Assembly (NCBI GenBank): GCA_028864905.1
Contig: JAGWLP010000004.1
Location: 1 to 48,027 of the forward strand
Origin: Gammaproteobacteria bacterium
Lineage (GTDB): Bacteria; Pseudomonadota; Gammaproteobacteria; Natronospirales; REEB76
Direction: 5' to 3'
Length of the DNA: 48,027 nt
The notes under the pieces are model-generated. The model was given only the letters and a program-made list of their open reading frames with translations, did not search any database and had not been told where the DNA came from. Positions 1 to 8,269 of the stretch are shown piece by piece; the stretch's first letter is position 1; each line of letters begins with the position of its first letter. Both the position numbers and the translations under genes were made by a program.

Positions 1-1040
1 ATATGATGCACGTGCGCGTAGGATTCGATTGCCATCAACTCGTCCACGCGCACGCTGCCGGTGCGACACACACGCCCCAGATCGTTGCGCTCCAGATCCA
101 GCAGCATTACGTGCTCGGCGCGTTCCTTGGGATTGGCCAGCAGCTCGTGGATCAGCGCTGCATCGAGTTTCGGGTCGGAGTCACGCGGCCGGGTGCCGGC
201 GATGGGACGGGTTTCCGCGCGTCCGCCATGCACGCGCAGCAATCGCTCCGGCGAAGAGCTGATGATTGCGCTGTCACCGTGTAATGCCAGTGCTGCAAAC
301 GGCGCCGGATTGGCACAGCACAGCCTGCGGTATATTTCCGCCGCCGAAGCCTCGGCGCGCAACGGCGCCTGCCACCGGCGTGAGAGATTCGCCTGAAAGA
401 TGTCGCCGTCACGGATATAGCTTCGCGCCCGCTCTACGGCGTGCAGGTAGCGTCGCGGATCCTCCTCCGTCAGCGGCGCTGCCAACAGCGGCCGTGCGTC
501 GGCGGTGGGCGGTGCCAGCGCACGCAAATCGGTTTGCATTTGTTCCATCTGCTCCGCGTGCCCGGATTCGACCAGCAATGTCGTGGTGCCTCGATCATGG
601 TCGCAGATGACGGCGGCCGGAATGCGGGTCGCCCAGGCCAGCGGCAGGTTTTCATCCGGTTGCAGATGCAGCACCGGCTCGACCTCGGCGGCCAGTTCAT
701 AGGCCAGAAACAAAAACCAGCCGCCGCGAAACGGCAGGTGCTGCAGCGTGCCGTCCGGAGGCGGAAGGCACTCACGTTGCCACCACCCATCCAGCGCATC
801 CAGGAAGCCGTTTCCTACAATCGCTCCGGACGCCACGCCGCTGAGACGGCCGTCCGTGTGCAGGGCGAGCGTGGCGCCGGGATAGGCCATGAGTATGTCG
901 TAACGGCCGAGTGCCGCACCGCGTGCGACAGTTTGCAATAAATAGGGATAGCGCCCGGGCTGGAGACGTTGCAGCTCCGGCAAATTCGCCACGCCGCGCA
1001 GCACGCGGGTTGTGGAATCCGCTGCAGCCGCTTTCAGCAT
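1..1040 (-). CDS. pabB: Aminodeoxychorismate synthase component I (PabB), 3' end outside window
   Basis: Chorismate-binding enzyme that would aminate chorismate to 4-amino-4-deoxychorismate for p-aminobenzoate and folate. About 346 codons are visible from an ATG at 1040; the C-terminus lies beyond the left edge. Family motifs are clear: GDIFQANLSR, SSSPERLL, PIAGTRPR, LDLERNDLGRVCRTGSV and ESYAHVHHI at the very edge. It follows fabF by 25 bases on the same strand, and a pabB behind the fab genes is a known arrangement, which is why I prefer PabB over the related TrpE. The PIAGT motif (Ala281) is the TrpE-like form, where E. coli PabB has PIKGT. Anthranilate synthase component I is the alternative. 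Confidence 0.85.
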   Translation of the reverse strand, partial: MLKAAAADSTTRVLRGVANLPELQRLQPGRYPYLLQTVARGAALGRYDILMAYPGATLALHTDGRLSGVASGAIVGNGFLDALDGWWQRECLPPPDGTLQHLPFRGGWFLFLAYELAAEVEPVLHLQPDENLPLAWATRIPAAVICDHDRGTTTLLVESGHAEQMEQMQTDLRALAPPTADARPLLAAPLTEEDPRRYLHAVERARSYIRDGDIFQANLSRRWQAPLRAEASAAEIYRRLCCANPAPFAALALHGDSAIISSSPERLLRVHGGRAETRPIAGTRPRDSDPKLDAALIHELLANPKERAEHVMLLDLERNDLGRVCRTGSVRVDELMAIESYAHVHH

Positions 1041-1065
1041 GCGATATGCGGGGCGCGCGCGGAAC

Positions 1066-2310
1066 TCAGTGGAGGCGACGGAACACGAGTGTGCCGTTGG
1101 TGCCGCCAAAACCGAAGGAATTGGAGAGCACGGCATCCATCTGCATCTTGCGCGCGGTGTGCGGCACGTAATCCAGATTGCAGCCCTCATCGGGATGGTC
1201 GAGATTGATGGTGGGCGGGGCCACCTGGTCGCGCAGCGCCAGAATGCTGAAGATGGCCTCCACGCCGCCGGCGGCGCCCAGCAGGTGACCGGTCATGGAC
1301 TTGGTGGAGCTGACTGCGACTTTCCTCGCCTGTGCGCCGAAGGTGCGCTCAATGGCGATGCTTTCGCCCTTGTCGCCCACCTGAGTCGAGGTTCCATGGG
1401 CGTTGATGTACTGCACCTGCGCGGGTTGCAGGCCGGCATCGTGCAGCGCATTGAGCATGCACAGGCGTGCACCCTCCCCGTCTTCCGGCGGTGCGGTCAT
1501 GTGGTAGGCATCGCCACTCATCCCGAATCCGGCAAGCTCGGCATAAATCCTGGCACCACGCTTTTTGGCATGTTCGTACTCTTCCAGGACGATGATGCCG
1601 GCGCCTTCGCCCAGCACGAAGCCGTCGCGATCCCGATCCCAAGGGCGGCTGGCTTTTCCCGGAGCATCGTTGCGCGTGGACAGAGCGCGCGCGGCACAGA
1701 AGCCACCGATACCCAGCGGGGTGACGGTCATCTCGGCACCGCCGGCAATCATGACATCCACGTCGCCATACTGGATGCAGCGCATGGCGATGCCAATGTT
1801 GTGGTTGGCGGTCGTGCAGGCGGTCACCACAGCCAGATTCGGGCCCTTGAATCCGTAGATGATGGACAGATGGCCGGCAATCATGTTGATGATGCTGGAG
1901 GGCACGAAGAACGGCGATACCCGCTTTGGACCCTGGTTCTCCAGAATCGAAGCGTGCGCCTTCTCGATGTTGGTGAGCCCGCCAATGCCTGCGCCGATGG
2001 CTGCGCCGATACGTGCGGCATTGGCTGCGGTAACTTCCAGGCCCGCATCCTTGATGGCCTGCATTCCCGCCGCCACACCGTAGTGCACGAACGGGTCCAT
2101 TTTCTTGATGTCCTTGGGCTCGATGTACTGCGCCGGGTCGAAGCCTTTCACCTCCGCTGCAATGCGCGTTGGGTAATTGGCCGCATCGAAATGGGTGACG
2201 GGTCCCACGCCGCTTTTGCCGGCGACGATGGCTTGCCAGGCCTGTTCCACGCTGTTGCCCACCGGGGAAATGATACCCAGTCCGGTCACCACCACACGCC
2301 GCTTGGACAC
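1066..2310 (-). CDS. fabF: 3-oxoacyl-ACP synthase II (FabF)
   Basis: Condensing enzyme that elongates acyl-ACP with malonyl-ACP in type II fatty acid synthesis, including the 16:1 to 18:1 step in relatives. The 414-residue length is normal. The Cys-His-His triad is present: Cys165 in TACTTANHN, His305 in INAHGTST and His342 in [11 protein letters not shown]. The C-terminal [10 protein letters not shown] motif is intact. I chose the GTG at 2310 because AGAGGA sits 8 bases upstream and the protein then begins [11 protein letters not shown] like its homologues; the open frame continues further upstream without support. It lies downstream of acpP and upstream of pabB, with a likely promoter of its own in the 101-base gap before it. 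Confidence 0.96.
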   Translation of the reverse strand: MSKRRVVVTGLGIISPVGNSVEQAWQAIVAGKSGVGPVTHFDAANYPTRIAAEVKGFDPAQYIEPKDIKKMDPFVHYGVAAGMQAIKDAGLEVTAANAARIGAAIGAGIGGLTNIEKAHASILENQGPKRVSPFFVPSSIINMIAGHLSIIYGFKGPNLAVVTACTTANHNIGIAMRCIQYGDVDVMIAGGAEMTVTPLGIGGFCAARALSTRNDAPGKASRPWDRDRDGFVLGEGAGIIVLEEYEHAKKRGARIYAELAGFGMSGDAYHMTAPPEDGEGARLCMLNALHDAGLQPAQVQYINAHGTSTQVGDKGESIAIERTFGAQARKVAVSSTKSMTGHLLGAAGGVEAIFSILALRDQVAPPTINLDHPDEGCNLDYVPHTARKMQMDAVLSNSFGFGGTNGTLVFRRLH

Positions 2311-2341
2311 AGCCTTAATCCTCTTGCACACCGGTCTGGAG

Positions 2342-2370
2342 AGTATAAGAAAAGACAAGGCCGCTGCCAC
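2342..2370 (-). promoter_or_regulatory. Predicted sigma-70 promoter before fabF
   Basis: On the minus strand a -35 box GTGGCA (2370-2365, four of six matches) is 17 bases from a -10 box TATACT (2347-2342, five of six matches). Transcription would start about 25 bases before the fabF GTG. This is pattern matching only, but the spacing is ideal and it fills the gap between acpP and fabF. Confidence 0.45.
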
Positions 2371-2411
2371 CTTCCGGTAACAACGGCGCGTTTGTCAGGG
2401 GACGGGGCAGC

Positions 2412-2654
2412 TCAGGCGTTGGGCAAATGCGCCTTGATGTAATCAACCGCCTGGCCCACGGTGGTGATTTTCTCGGCTTCCTCGTCAGGGATTTCGCACT
2501 CGAATTCCTCTTCCAGCGCCATGACCAGTTCCACGGTATCCAGGGAGTCAGCACCCAGATCGTCGACGAACGAGGCCTGCGGAGTCACTTGTTCCTCTTT
2601 GACACCCAGCTGTTCCACGACGATCTTCTTGACGCGTTCTTCGATGCTACTCAT
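2412..2654 (-). CDS. acpP: Acyl carrier protein
   Basis: Small acidic carrier of fatty acyl intermediates in the cytoplasm. The 80-residue protein carries the phosphopantetheine attachment site Ser37 in the motif [18 protein letters not shown], and is rich in Glu and Asp as expected. The ATG at 2654 is preceded by GGGAGG about 11 bases upstream. It sits between fabG and fabF, the standard order in Gammaproteobacteria. A promoter-like sequence in the 111-base gap after fabG suggests extra transcription, which fits the high demand for ACP relative to the neighbouring enzymes. Confidence 0.97.
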   Translation of the reverse strand: MSSIEERVKKIVVEQLGVKEEQVTPQASFVDDLGADSLDTVELVMALEEEFECEIPDEEAEKITTVGQAVDYIKAHLPNA

Positions 2655-2722
2655 GACTTTTGGAACCTCCCGAAGTGACAACAACAGTGTTGGCCGGGGT
2701 GGCCGGCCAAACTGGGGGCGGT

Positions 2723-2752
2723 ATTGTAGTGAAATCCGCCCCCCCATGCCAG
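2723..2752 (-). promoter_or_regulatory. Predicted sigma-70 promoter before acpP
   Basis: On the minus strand CTGGCA (2752-2747) and TACAAT (2728-2723) are 18 bases apart, with four and five of six consensus matches. A run of G lies in the spacer. The predicted start is about 60 bases before acpP. Confidence 0.42.
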
Positions 2753-2765
2753 CACGGCCGCATTG

Positions 2766-3512
2766 CTAGGCCATATACATGCCGCCATTCACGTGCAGAG
2801 TTTCGCCGGTGATATAAGCGGCTGCAGGCGAGGCCAGGAACAGTACGGCTTGTGCAACATCTTCCGGCAAGCCAAGCCGTCCCAGTGGAATTTGATTCAA
2901 CAAGGCAGTGCGCTGCGCTTCGCTGAGCGCACGGGTCATGTCGGTATCAATGAATCCCGGAGCCACGGTGTTGACGGTCACGTTGCGGGAACCGATTTCG
3001 CGCGCCAGCGATTTGGTGAAGCCAAGCATGCCGGCCTTGGCGGCCGAATAATTGACTTGCCCCGGATTGCCGGTGGCGCCCACGACCGAGGAGATATTGA
3101 TGATGCAGCCGCGACGTGCCTTGAGCATCCCGCGCAGGCAGGCTTTCGACAGGCGGAACACGGAGCTGAGATCGGTATTGATTACCGCTTGCCAATCCTC
3201 TTCCTGCATGCGCATCAGCAGCGTGTCACGGGTGATGCCGGCATTGTTTACCAGGATTGTGGGGCTACCGAATTCCTTGCCGATCTTTTCCACCATCTGT
3301 TCCACGGCCTCCGGATGGGCGACGTCCAGTACCATGCCGCGGCCGGACAGATGTTCCGCTGCCAGGTAGCCGTTGATGGTGGCCACGCCCTCCATAGTGG
3401 TCGCCGTGCCGATTACCGTGGCACCGGCTTTCGCGAGCGTGAGCACTATCGCCCGGCCGATGCCGCGGGTGGCGCCGGTTACCAGCGCAAGTTCATGTTG
3501 GGGCAGGCTCAT
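2766..3512 (-). CDS. fabG: 3-oxoacyl-ACP reductase (FabG)
   Basis: NADPH-dependent reduction of 3-oxoacyl-ACP to 3-hydroxyacyl-ACP in fatty acid elongation. It is a classical short-chain dehydrogenase of 248 residues, with the nucleotide motif TGATRGIG (12-19), NNAG (89-92), and the active-site Ser142 with Tyr155 and Lys159 in YSAAK. The C-terminus ends in the typical ITGETLHVNGGMYM. Its ATG overlaps the fabD stop by 4 bases, so translation is probably coupled. The gene position between fabD and acpP separates it from the many other reductases of this fold. Confidence 0.96.
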   Translation of the reverse strand: MSLPQHELALVTGATRGIGRAIVLTLAKAGATVIGTATTMEGVATINGYLAAEHLSGRGMVLDVAHPEAVEQMVEKIGKEFGSPTILVNNAGITRDTLLMRMQEEDWQAVINTDLSSVFRLSKACLRGMLKARRGCIINISSVVGATGNPGQVNYSAAKAGMLGFTKSLAREIGSRNVTVNTVAPGFIDTDMTRALSEAQRTALLNQIPLGRLGLPEDVAQAVLFLASPAAAYITGETLHVNGGMYMA

Positions 3513-4447
3513 GGCGTGCTCACGGCGGCTAAAGCGGCCTGCAGGGTTTGCGGGTCATACACGGGATAGGCTTCCACAGACTTGTTGATGCGTTTGGTCA
3601 ACCCGCTCAGCACCCGGCCTGGCCCGAATTCCACGAGTTTTGTGATGCCTTGGCTTGCCAGTGATTGGACGGTTTCCGCCCAGCGCACTGGGCTATACAG
3701 CTGTTCCTTGAGGGCCTGCCGGATGGCTGCAACGTCAGCATGAGCCGCCACATCCACGTTGTGGATGATCGGAATCTGCGGCGACTTTAACTGAAGGTCG
3801 GCAAGTCTGGCAGCCAGTTTGCCCGCGGCAGGCCGCATCAGAGCGCAATGCGATGGCACGCTGACCGGCAGGAGCACGGCGCGCTTCGCCCCTTTGGCAC
3901 TGCAGGACGCCATGGCACGCTCCACGGCCGGTTTTTCTCCGGCAATGACGACCTGGCCCGGGGAGTTGAAATTCACTGCCTGTACCACTTGGCCTTGGGC
4001 CGCCTCCATGCAGGCAAGGCGCACGGTTTCATCCTCCAGGCCGAGGATCGCCGCCATCGCCCCTGCGCCCGGTGGCACCGCCTGTTGCATGGCCTGCCCG
4101 CGGAACTCAACCAGCTTGATGGCTGCCTTGAAATCCAGGGCCCCGGCGCACACCAGCGCTGTGTATTCACCCAAGCTATGCCCCGTCATGAAGGCTGGTT
4201 TGGATCCTTTACTCGATTGCCATAACCTCCAAAGAGCGACCCCCGCGGCCAGCAGCGCGGGCTGCGTCCGCTCAGTCGAATTCAGGCGTTCATCGGGTCC
4301 AGCTTGAACCAGCTCCCACAGGTCGTAATTTAAAACCTCGGAAGCTTCTGCAAATACCTGTTTAATCTCAGGATACTCAGGTAAAAAGCTCGCGAGCATA
4401 CCAATTGATTGTGAGCCCTGGCCGGGAAAAACGGCGGCGAAACTCAT
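3509..4447 (-). CDS. fabD: Malonyl-CoA:ACP transacylase (FabD)
   Basis: Transfers malonyl from CoA to ACP, supplying the extender unit for FabF. The 312-residue protein begins with the FPGQGSQSIGM motif, carries the nucleophile Ser91 in GHSLGEY and the partner His200 in VPSHCALM. AAGGA lies 7 bases before the ATG. In most Gammaproteobacteria fabD follows rpmF-plsX-fabH; here it follows rrtA by only 28 bases, so those three genes are either elsewhere or lost from this cluster. Some of its transcription may come through rrtA. Confidence 0.96.
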   Translation of the reverse strand: MSFAAVFPGQGSQSIGMLASFLPEYPEIKQVFAEASEVLNYDLWELVQAGPDERLNSTERTQPALLAAGVALWRLWQSSKGSKPAFMTGHSLGEYTALVCAGALDFKAAIKLVEFRGQAMQQAVPPGAGAMAAILGLEDETVRLACMEAAQGQVVQAVNFNSPGQVVIAGEKPAVERAMASCSAKGAKRAVLLPVSVPSHCALMRPAAGKLAARLADLQLKSPQIPIIHNVDVAAHADVAAIRQALKEQLYSPVRWAETVQSLASQGITKLVEFGPGRVLSGLTKRINKSVEAYPVYDPQTLQAALAAVSTP

Positions 4448-4475
4448 GCGCAGGTCCTTTGGGAGAGGCGGCGGA

Positions 4476-5105
4476 TTATACCTGCCCGCCTACCCTGTTT
4501 CGGCCAGTTTGCCAGTGCGACGACAGCAGGACCGCCGCGCCCACTACCGCACCGCTCAGGGCTCCCCACAGGTGCGCGTCTACAATGACCGGGCCGCCAG
4601 TTGTGGCCACGGACCACGGCAGCGGGCCCAGCAATTGCTCGTAGATGAGCTTCAGCACCAGGAACAGCGCGAGTACCCAGCCCAGCCAGTCGCGGCGCGC
4701 CATAAGCAACATGGCGCCAGCTATCCAGAGCGTGTTCAACGCGCCTGAGATGCCCACATACCAGCGTAAAGCCGGGTCACCCAACAGCAGGCCGAGACCT
4801 ACCCCCAACGATCCAAGGACCACCAGCGCGGGGCAGCGCCAGCCAGGCAATTCGTGTTCGAACAGCAGCCAGAGTAGTACATAGCCCGCCAGGTCCTCGC
4901 CCAGATGTCCCCACCCGAGGTGCACCCAGTTGCCGGTGAAAATGCGCCAGATCTGCCCATCCAATATGGCAACCCGGTCAAAGCGCAGGGCGCTGCGTGC
5001 GGCATTGCCGGCAAGGGCAAGCAGCACACAGGGCACCACAATGACCAGCATGGGCCAAAGGCGCCGGGCGCTCAGCAGGGAACCAGGAATTGCGCGTGCA
5101 GTCAT
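4476..5105 (-). CDS. rrtA: Rhombosortase (rhomboid-family intramembrane protease)
   Basis: Predicted inner-membrane serine protease that removes the C-terminal GlyGly-CTERM tail from proteins that leave by type II secretion. It has 209 residues and about six hydrophobic segments. The serine motif is GISGALNTLW, the histidine motif is DAHLWGALSGA, and a His-rich stretch WVHLGWGHLGEDLAG lies near the N-terminus; this combination and the short length fit rhombosortase better than a general GlpG rhomboid. I chose the ATG at 5105; a TTG at 5120 is possible. It is head-to-head with gspG, 82 bases away, which strongly supports the link to secretion. No GlyGly-CTERM substrate is seen in the window. 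Confidence 0.85.
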   Translation of the reverse strand: MTARAIPGSLLSARRLWPMLVIVVPCVLLALAGNAARSALRFDRVAILDGQIWRIFTGNWVHLGWGHLGEDLAGYVLLWLLFEHELPGWRCPALVVLGSLGVGLGLLLGDPALRWYVGISGALNTLWIAGAMLLMARRDWLGWVLALFLVLKLIYEQLLGPLPWSVATTGGPVIVDAHLWGALSGAVVGAAVLLSSHWQTGRNRVGGQV

Positions 5106-5187
5106 CGTCAAATGAGACAAGCCGTTGTTGTATGATGGTTTTCGGACTTCAGCCGCACTTTAACCCGCTCGCCTCAGCCAACCCGCC

Positions 5188-5649
5188 ATGCGCATCCGCC
5201 AGCAGTCATCCGGTTTCACCCTCATCGAAGTCATGGTGGTAGTGGTTATTCTCGGGATTTTAGCCTCCATTATCGTGCCCAAAATCATGAACAAGCCGGA
5301 CGAGGCACGCGTCGTCAAGGCCAAGCAGGATATCCGTGCCATCCAGTCTGCGCTGGAGATGTACAAGCTGGACAATTTCGTTTACCCCACCACCGATCAG
5401 GGCCTGCAGGCGCTCGTGACCAAGCCAACCACGGATCCGGTACCGCCGCACTGGAAGCAGTACCTGGATCGCCTGCCGATAGACCCGTGGGATTACCCCT
5501 ACCAGTATCTCAACCCGGGTGTCCATGGCCCGATCGACATCTGGACCTACGGGCCCAAGGGCCCCTCCGGGGGCAGTACGGATGCCGGGGTGATTGGTAA
5601 CTGGAACTTGGAAGGCAGTAACACGGGCACCGGCAACAGCGGCCATTGA
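5188..5649 (+). CDS. gspG: Type II secretion major pseudopilin GspG
   Basis: Main subunit of the periplasmic pseudopilus that pushes folded proteins through the outer-membrane secretin. The 153-residue prepilin has a short basic leader, then SG/FTLIEV with cleavage after Gly and Glu at position 5 of the mature protein, a hydrophobic helix, and the family segments IVPKIMNKPDEARVVKAKQD and YPTTDQGLQALV. The C-terminal loop reads DIWTYGPKGPSGG, whereas the family calcium loop usually has GADG; a Lys replaces the acidic residue. It is the first gene of the operon, with no gspE or gspF upstream. No strong ribosome binding site is visible before the ATG. Confidence 0.95.
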   Translation: MRIRQQSSGFTLIEVMVVVVILGILASIIVPKIMNKPDEARVVKAKQDIRAIQSALEMYKLDNFVYPTTDQGLQALVTKPTTDPVPPHWKQYLDRLPIDPWDYPYQYLNPGVHGPIDIWTYGPKGPSGGSTDAGVIGNWNLEGSNTGTGNSGH

Positions 5650-5669
5650 GGCCGCGCTGCGAGTGCGGC

Positions 5670-6233
5670 ATGGCAACAACACGTATCCGCGGGTTCACTC
5701 TGGTCGAAATACTGGTGGTGCTGGTCATCATCAGCATCGTGACTGCTGTCGGGATACTTTCGCTGGCATCGCTGGGTGCCAATCCGGCCGCGGAAAATGC
5801 CGCACAGAAACTCGCCGCGATTACCGATCTGGTAGCCCAGCAGGCCGTGATGCGCGGACAGCAATACGGCCTGCGCGTTTCGCCGCATGCCTACGAATTC
5901 CTGGCGTATGACGGGAGTAAGTGGTCGCCAGTCAATGATGACGAGCTGCTGCGTCGCCGGCAGCTGGACAGCGGACTGATCCTGTCGCTGCAACTGCAGG
6001 GGACCCCCATCCAATTACCGGTCAGCAATCCCGCGAGTGACGATCTTCTCACGGACAACAAGGCCGCCAATCAAACTGAAATCAAGCCGCAGATACTGCT
6101 GCTTTCCAGCGGCGAGCTTACGCCGTTCACCATCACCGTGCGTGGTGCCGATAACAACAGCAGCTACCGCGTGACTGGCGACTTGCAACACGGTATCCGC
6201 TATGTTCCCCCGGATAATAATGATGCCGGCTGA
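5670..6233 (+). CDS. gspH: Type II secretion minor pseudopilin GspH
   Basis: Minor pseudopilin thought to belong to the tip complex region of the pseudopilus. From the ATG at 5670 it has 187 residues: a leader of about eight residues, then RG/FTLVEILVVLVI with the cleavage Gly and mature Glu5. The rest is a soluble periplasmic domain with little motif content, which is normal for GspH. A TTG at 5646 in the same frame overlaps the gspG stop and would lengthen the leader; the ATG is preferred because the leader then has the usual length. It is 20 bases after gspG and overlaps gspI. Confidence 0.9.
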   Translation: MATTRIRGFTLVEILVVLVIISIVTAVGILSLASLGANPAAENAAQKLAAITDLVAQQAVMRGQQYGLRVSPHAYEFLAYDGSKWSPVNDDELLRRRQLDSGLILSLQLQGTPIQLPVSNPASDDLLTDNKAANQTEIKPQILLLSSGELTPFTITVRGADNNSSYRVTGDLQHGIRYVPPDNNDAG

Positions 6234-6678
6234 CGCACGCGCACCGGCAAGTTGTCGTGCCCGGGGTTTTACGCTGATCGAAGTGCTGATTGCGCTGGCG
6301 TTTCTGGCGCTCGCCATGAGCGCCATCATCGCCACGGTGGGAGTCAGCATCCGCAATGCGGCCGGGTTGCAGGACAAGACCTTCGCACACTGGGTGGCGA
6401 TGAACGAATTGACCACGTTGCGTTTGGCACCTGCGTGGCCGGACATCGGCACGCAGAAAGGCGATGCCGAAATGGCCGGTCAGAAATGGAATTGGCAGGC
6501 GGTCGTGAGCAGCACCCAGGATCCGGACCTGCTGCGCGTGGATATTGACGTCAGCAATGCGCTGTCGCCCGCCACGGTGAGCGCCAGCCTCGTTGGCTTC
6601 ATTGGCCGGCCACTGCCGCAGTTACCGGGCAGCAATCCGGCACCACACGCCGCTCAGGGCGGCACGGCGGCACCATGA
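6220..6678 (+). CDS. gspI: Type II secretion minor pseudopilin GspI
   Basis: Minor pseudopilin that, with GspJ and GspK, forms the pseudopilus tip. It has 152 residues if it starts at the ATG at 6220, with the processing motif RG/FTLIEVLIALAFLALAMSA and mature Glu5, followed by a short periplasmic domain containing the IGVSIRNA-like and NELTTLRL segments typical of GspI. Start choice is uncertain: ATGs at 6202, 6220 and 6223 are all in frame and none has a good ribosome binding site. The gene overlaps gspH and shares an ATGA overlap with gspJ, so it is probably translated by coupling. Confidence 0.9.
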   Translation: MMPADARAPASCRARGFTLIEVLIALAFLALAMSAIIATVGVSIRNAAGLQDKTFAHWVAMNELTTLRLAPAWPDIGTQKGDAEMAGQKWNWQAVVSSTQDPDLLRVDIDVSNALSPATVSASLVGFIGRPLPQLPGSNPAPHAAQGGTAAP

Positions 6679-7289
6679 ATAGGTGCGCGCACGGCTTCAC
6701 GCTGATAGAAATTCTGGTGGCCATGGTCATCGTGGCCGTTATTGGAGTGCTTGCCTACGGCGGCCTGCACGGGCTGATTCGCGAACGCGAGCAAACCGCA
6801 ACCAGCATGCAGCGCCTGCGCCTGGCGCAGCAGGCACTGGCCATCATGACGCGCGATTTCAGCCAGCTCGAACCACGGCCGATACGCGATCCCTTGGGCG
6901 GCACACCGCTCGCCGCCTTCCTGAGCATGCCTCAGAACCAGCCGTCGCTGGCATTCACGCGCGGCGGATGGAGCAATCCGCTCGCCGACGTGCGCAGCAC
7001 CGAGGAGCGCGTGGCGTACCAGCTGGATAACGACCAGTTGCTGCGCTTGTCATGGCCGGAACTGGATGTGCCCGCGCAAACCGAACCCGCGAGACAGGTG
7101 TTGCTCACCGGCGTCACGCAGTTTGATCTGCGCTTCATGGACAGCAGCGGCACGTGGCAGAACCAATGGCCGCCGCTGAATGTGAATAGTGCGGCCTACC
7201 TCGCGCAGTTGCCGCGCGCGGTGGAAATCGACGTTACGCTCAAGGATCTGGGCCGCATCACGCGCATTGTCGAGGTAGCAGCACCGTGA
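6675..7289 (+). CDS. gspJ: Type II secretion minor pseudopilin GspJ
   Basis: Minor pseudopilin of the GspI-GspJ-GspK tip complex. The 204-residue protein has a very short leader, HG/FTLIEILVAMVIVAVIG with mature Glu5, then a family-typical stretch rich in Arg and Gln (REREQTATSMQRLRLAQQA) and the segment FSQLEPRPIRD seen in many GspJ proteins. It starts within the gspI stop codon (ATGA) and its own end overlaps the gspK GTG by four bases. The order G-H-I-J-K is the universal one for this operon and leaves little doubt about identity. Confidence 0.93.
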   Translation: MNRCAHGFTLIEILVAMVIVAVIGVLAYGGLHGLIREREQTATSMQRLRLAQQALAIMTRDFSQLEPRPIRDPLGGTPLAAFLSMPQNQPSLAFTRGGWSNPLADVRSTEERVAYQLDNDQLLRLSWPELDVPAQTEPARQVLLTGVTQFDLRFMDSSGTWQNQWPPLNVNSAAYLAQLPRAVEIDVTLKDLGRITRIVEVAAP

Positions 7290-8269
7290 GTACGCGGGCG
7301 CATGCATCGGCAAAACAGCGCGGCGTGGCGCTGCTCATTGCTCTGGTGGTCGTGGCGATTGCGGCGACGCTGTCTACCGGCATGATCTGGACTCGCGAAC
7401 TGGACATACGCCGCACCGCCAACATTACCCAAGGCGATCAGGCGATGGAATACGCACTCGGCGCCGAAGCTTGGGCAGAGCAGATACTGCGCCGCGACTA
7501 CCAGTCCAGTCCCAACAATACAAATCTCACCCAGGATTGGGCCATGCAACTGCCGCCGCTGCCGGTTCAGGGCGGCTCGGTCACCGGACATCTGCAGGAC
7601 CTGCAAGGCCTGTTCAACGTGAACAATCTGGCCAGCAGCAATGCCGCTCAGGCCGCAGCTGCGACTGCACAGTTCCAGCGCCTGCTGGTGGCGCTCAATC
7701 TGGACCCGGAAATCGCCACTGCGGTATTCGACTGGGTGAACGGCGGCAGTCAGCCGCATTTCCCTGGCGGCGCCAAGGATGAATACTATTCGCGCCTCAG
7801 CCCCCCCTACCTGACCGCGGAGCAACCGATGACCAGCATCAGCGAATTGCTGCTGGTCAAAGGTGTCACGCCGCAGGTCTATGCGGCCTTGCTGCCCTAT
7901 GTGTGTGCCCTGCCCCTGCACCCTCCGGGTACTCCGTCGGGAACGCCGTTGACACCGGTAGCGGTCAACGTCAATACCGCGCCTGCACCGGTGCTCATGA
8001 TATTGACCACTGGTATCAGCGGCGAACTCGCAGCCGGTGCAGTGCAGGCACGCGCCCAGCAGCCGTTCCAGAATGCAGCGCAACTCACTCAACTGCTGGG
8101 GAACATTGCGATACCGGCAGGTGTGCCCGCACCCCGGACGTTCAGCAACTGGTTTCGGCTATCCACGCAGGTGACCATTGGCAGTGCACAGTTGACCATG
8201 TACAGTTTGCTGTACCGCACCGGAACCGGCGTGACCATTGCCGTGCGGCGCAGCTTCGGAACCCTATGA
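7286..8269 (+). CDS. gspK: Type II secretion minor pseudopilin GspK
   Basis: Largest minor pseudopilin, which caps the tip. It has 327 residues from a GTG that overlaps the gspJ stop. The processing region reads KQRG/VALLIALVVVAIAAT; as in all GspK proteins the Glu at mature position 5 is absent. The periplasmic part includes the conserved LQDLQGLFNVNNL segment, DPEIATAVFDWVNGG, and the calcium-region sequence DEYYSRLSPPYLTAEQPM followed by SISELLLVKGV, all hallmarks of the family. The stop overlaps the gspL start. Confidence 0.95.
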   Translation: MSTRAHASAKQRGVALLIALVVVAIAATLSTGMIWTRELDIRRTANITQGDQAMEYALGAEAWAEQILRRDYQSSPNNTNLTQDWAMQLPPLPVQGGSVTGHLQDLQGLFNVNNLASSNAAQAAAATAQFQRLLVALNLDPEIATAVFDWVNGGSQPHFPGGAKDEYYSRLSPPYLTAEQPMTSISELLLVKGVTPQVYAALLPYVCALPLHPPGTPSGTPLTPVAVNVNTAPAPVLMILTTGISGELAAGAVQARAQQPFQNAAQLTQLLGNIAIPAGVPAPRTFSNWFRLSTQVTIGSAQLTMYSLLYRTGTGVTIAVRRSFGTL

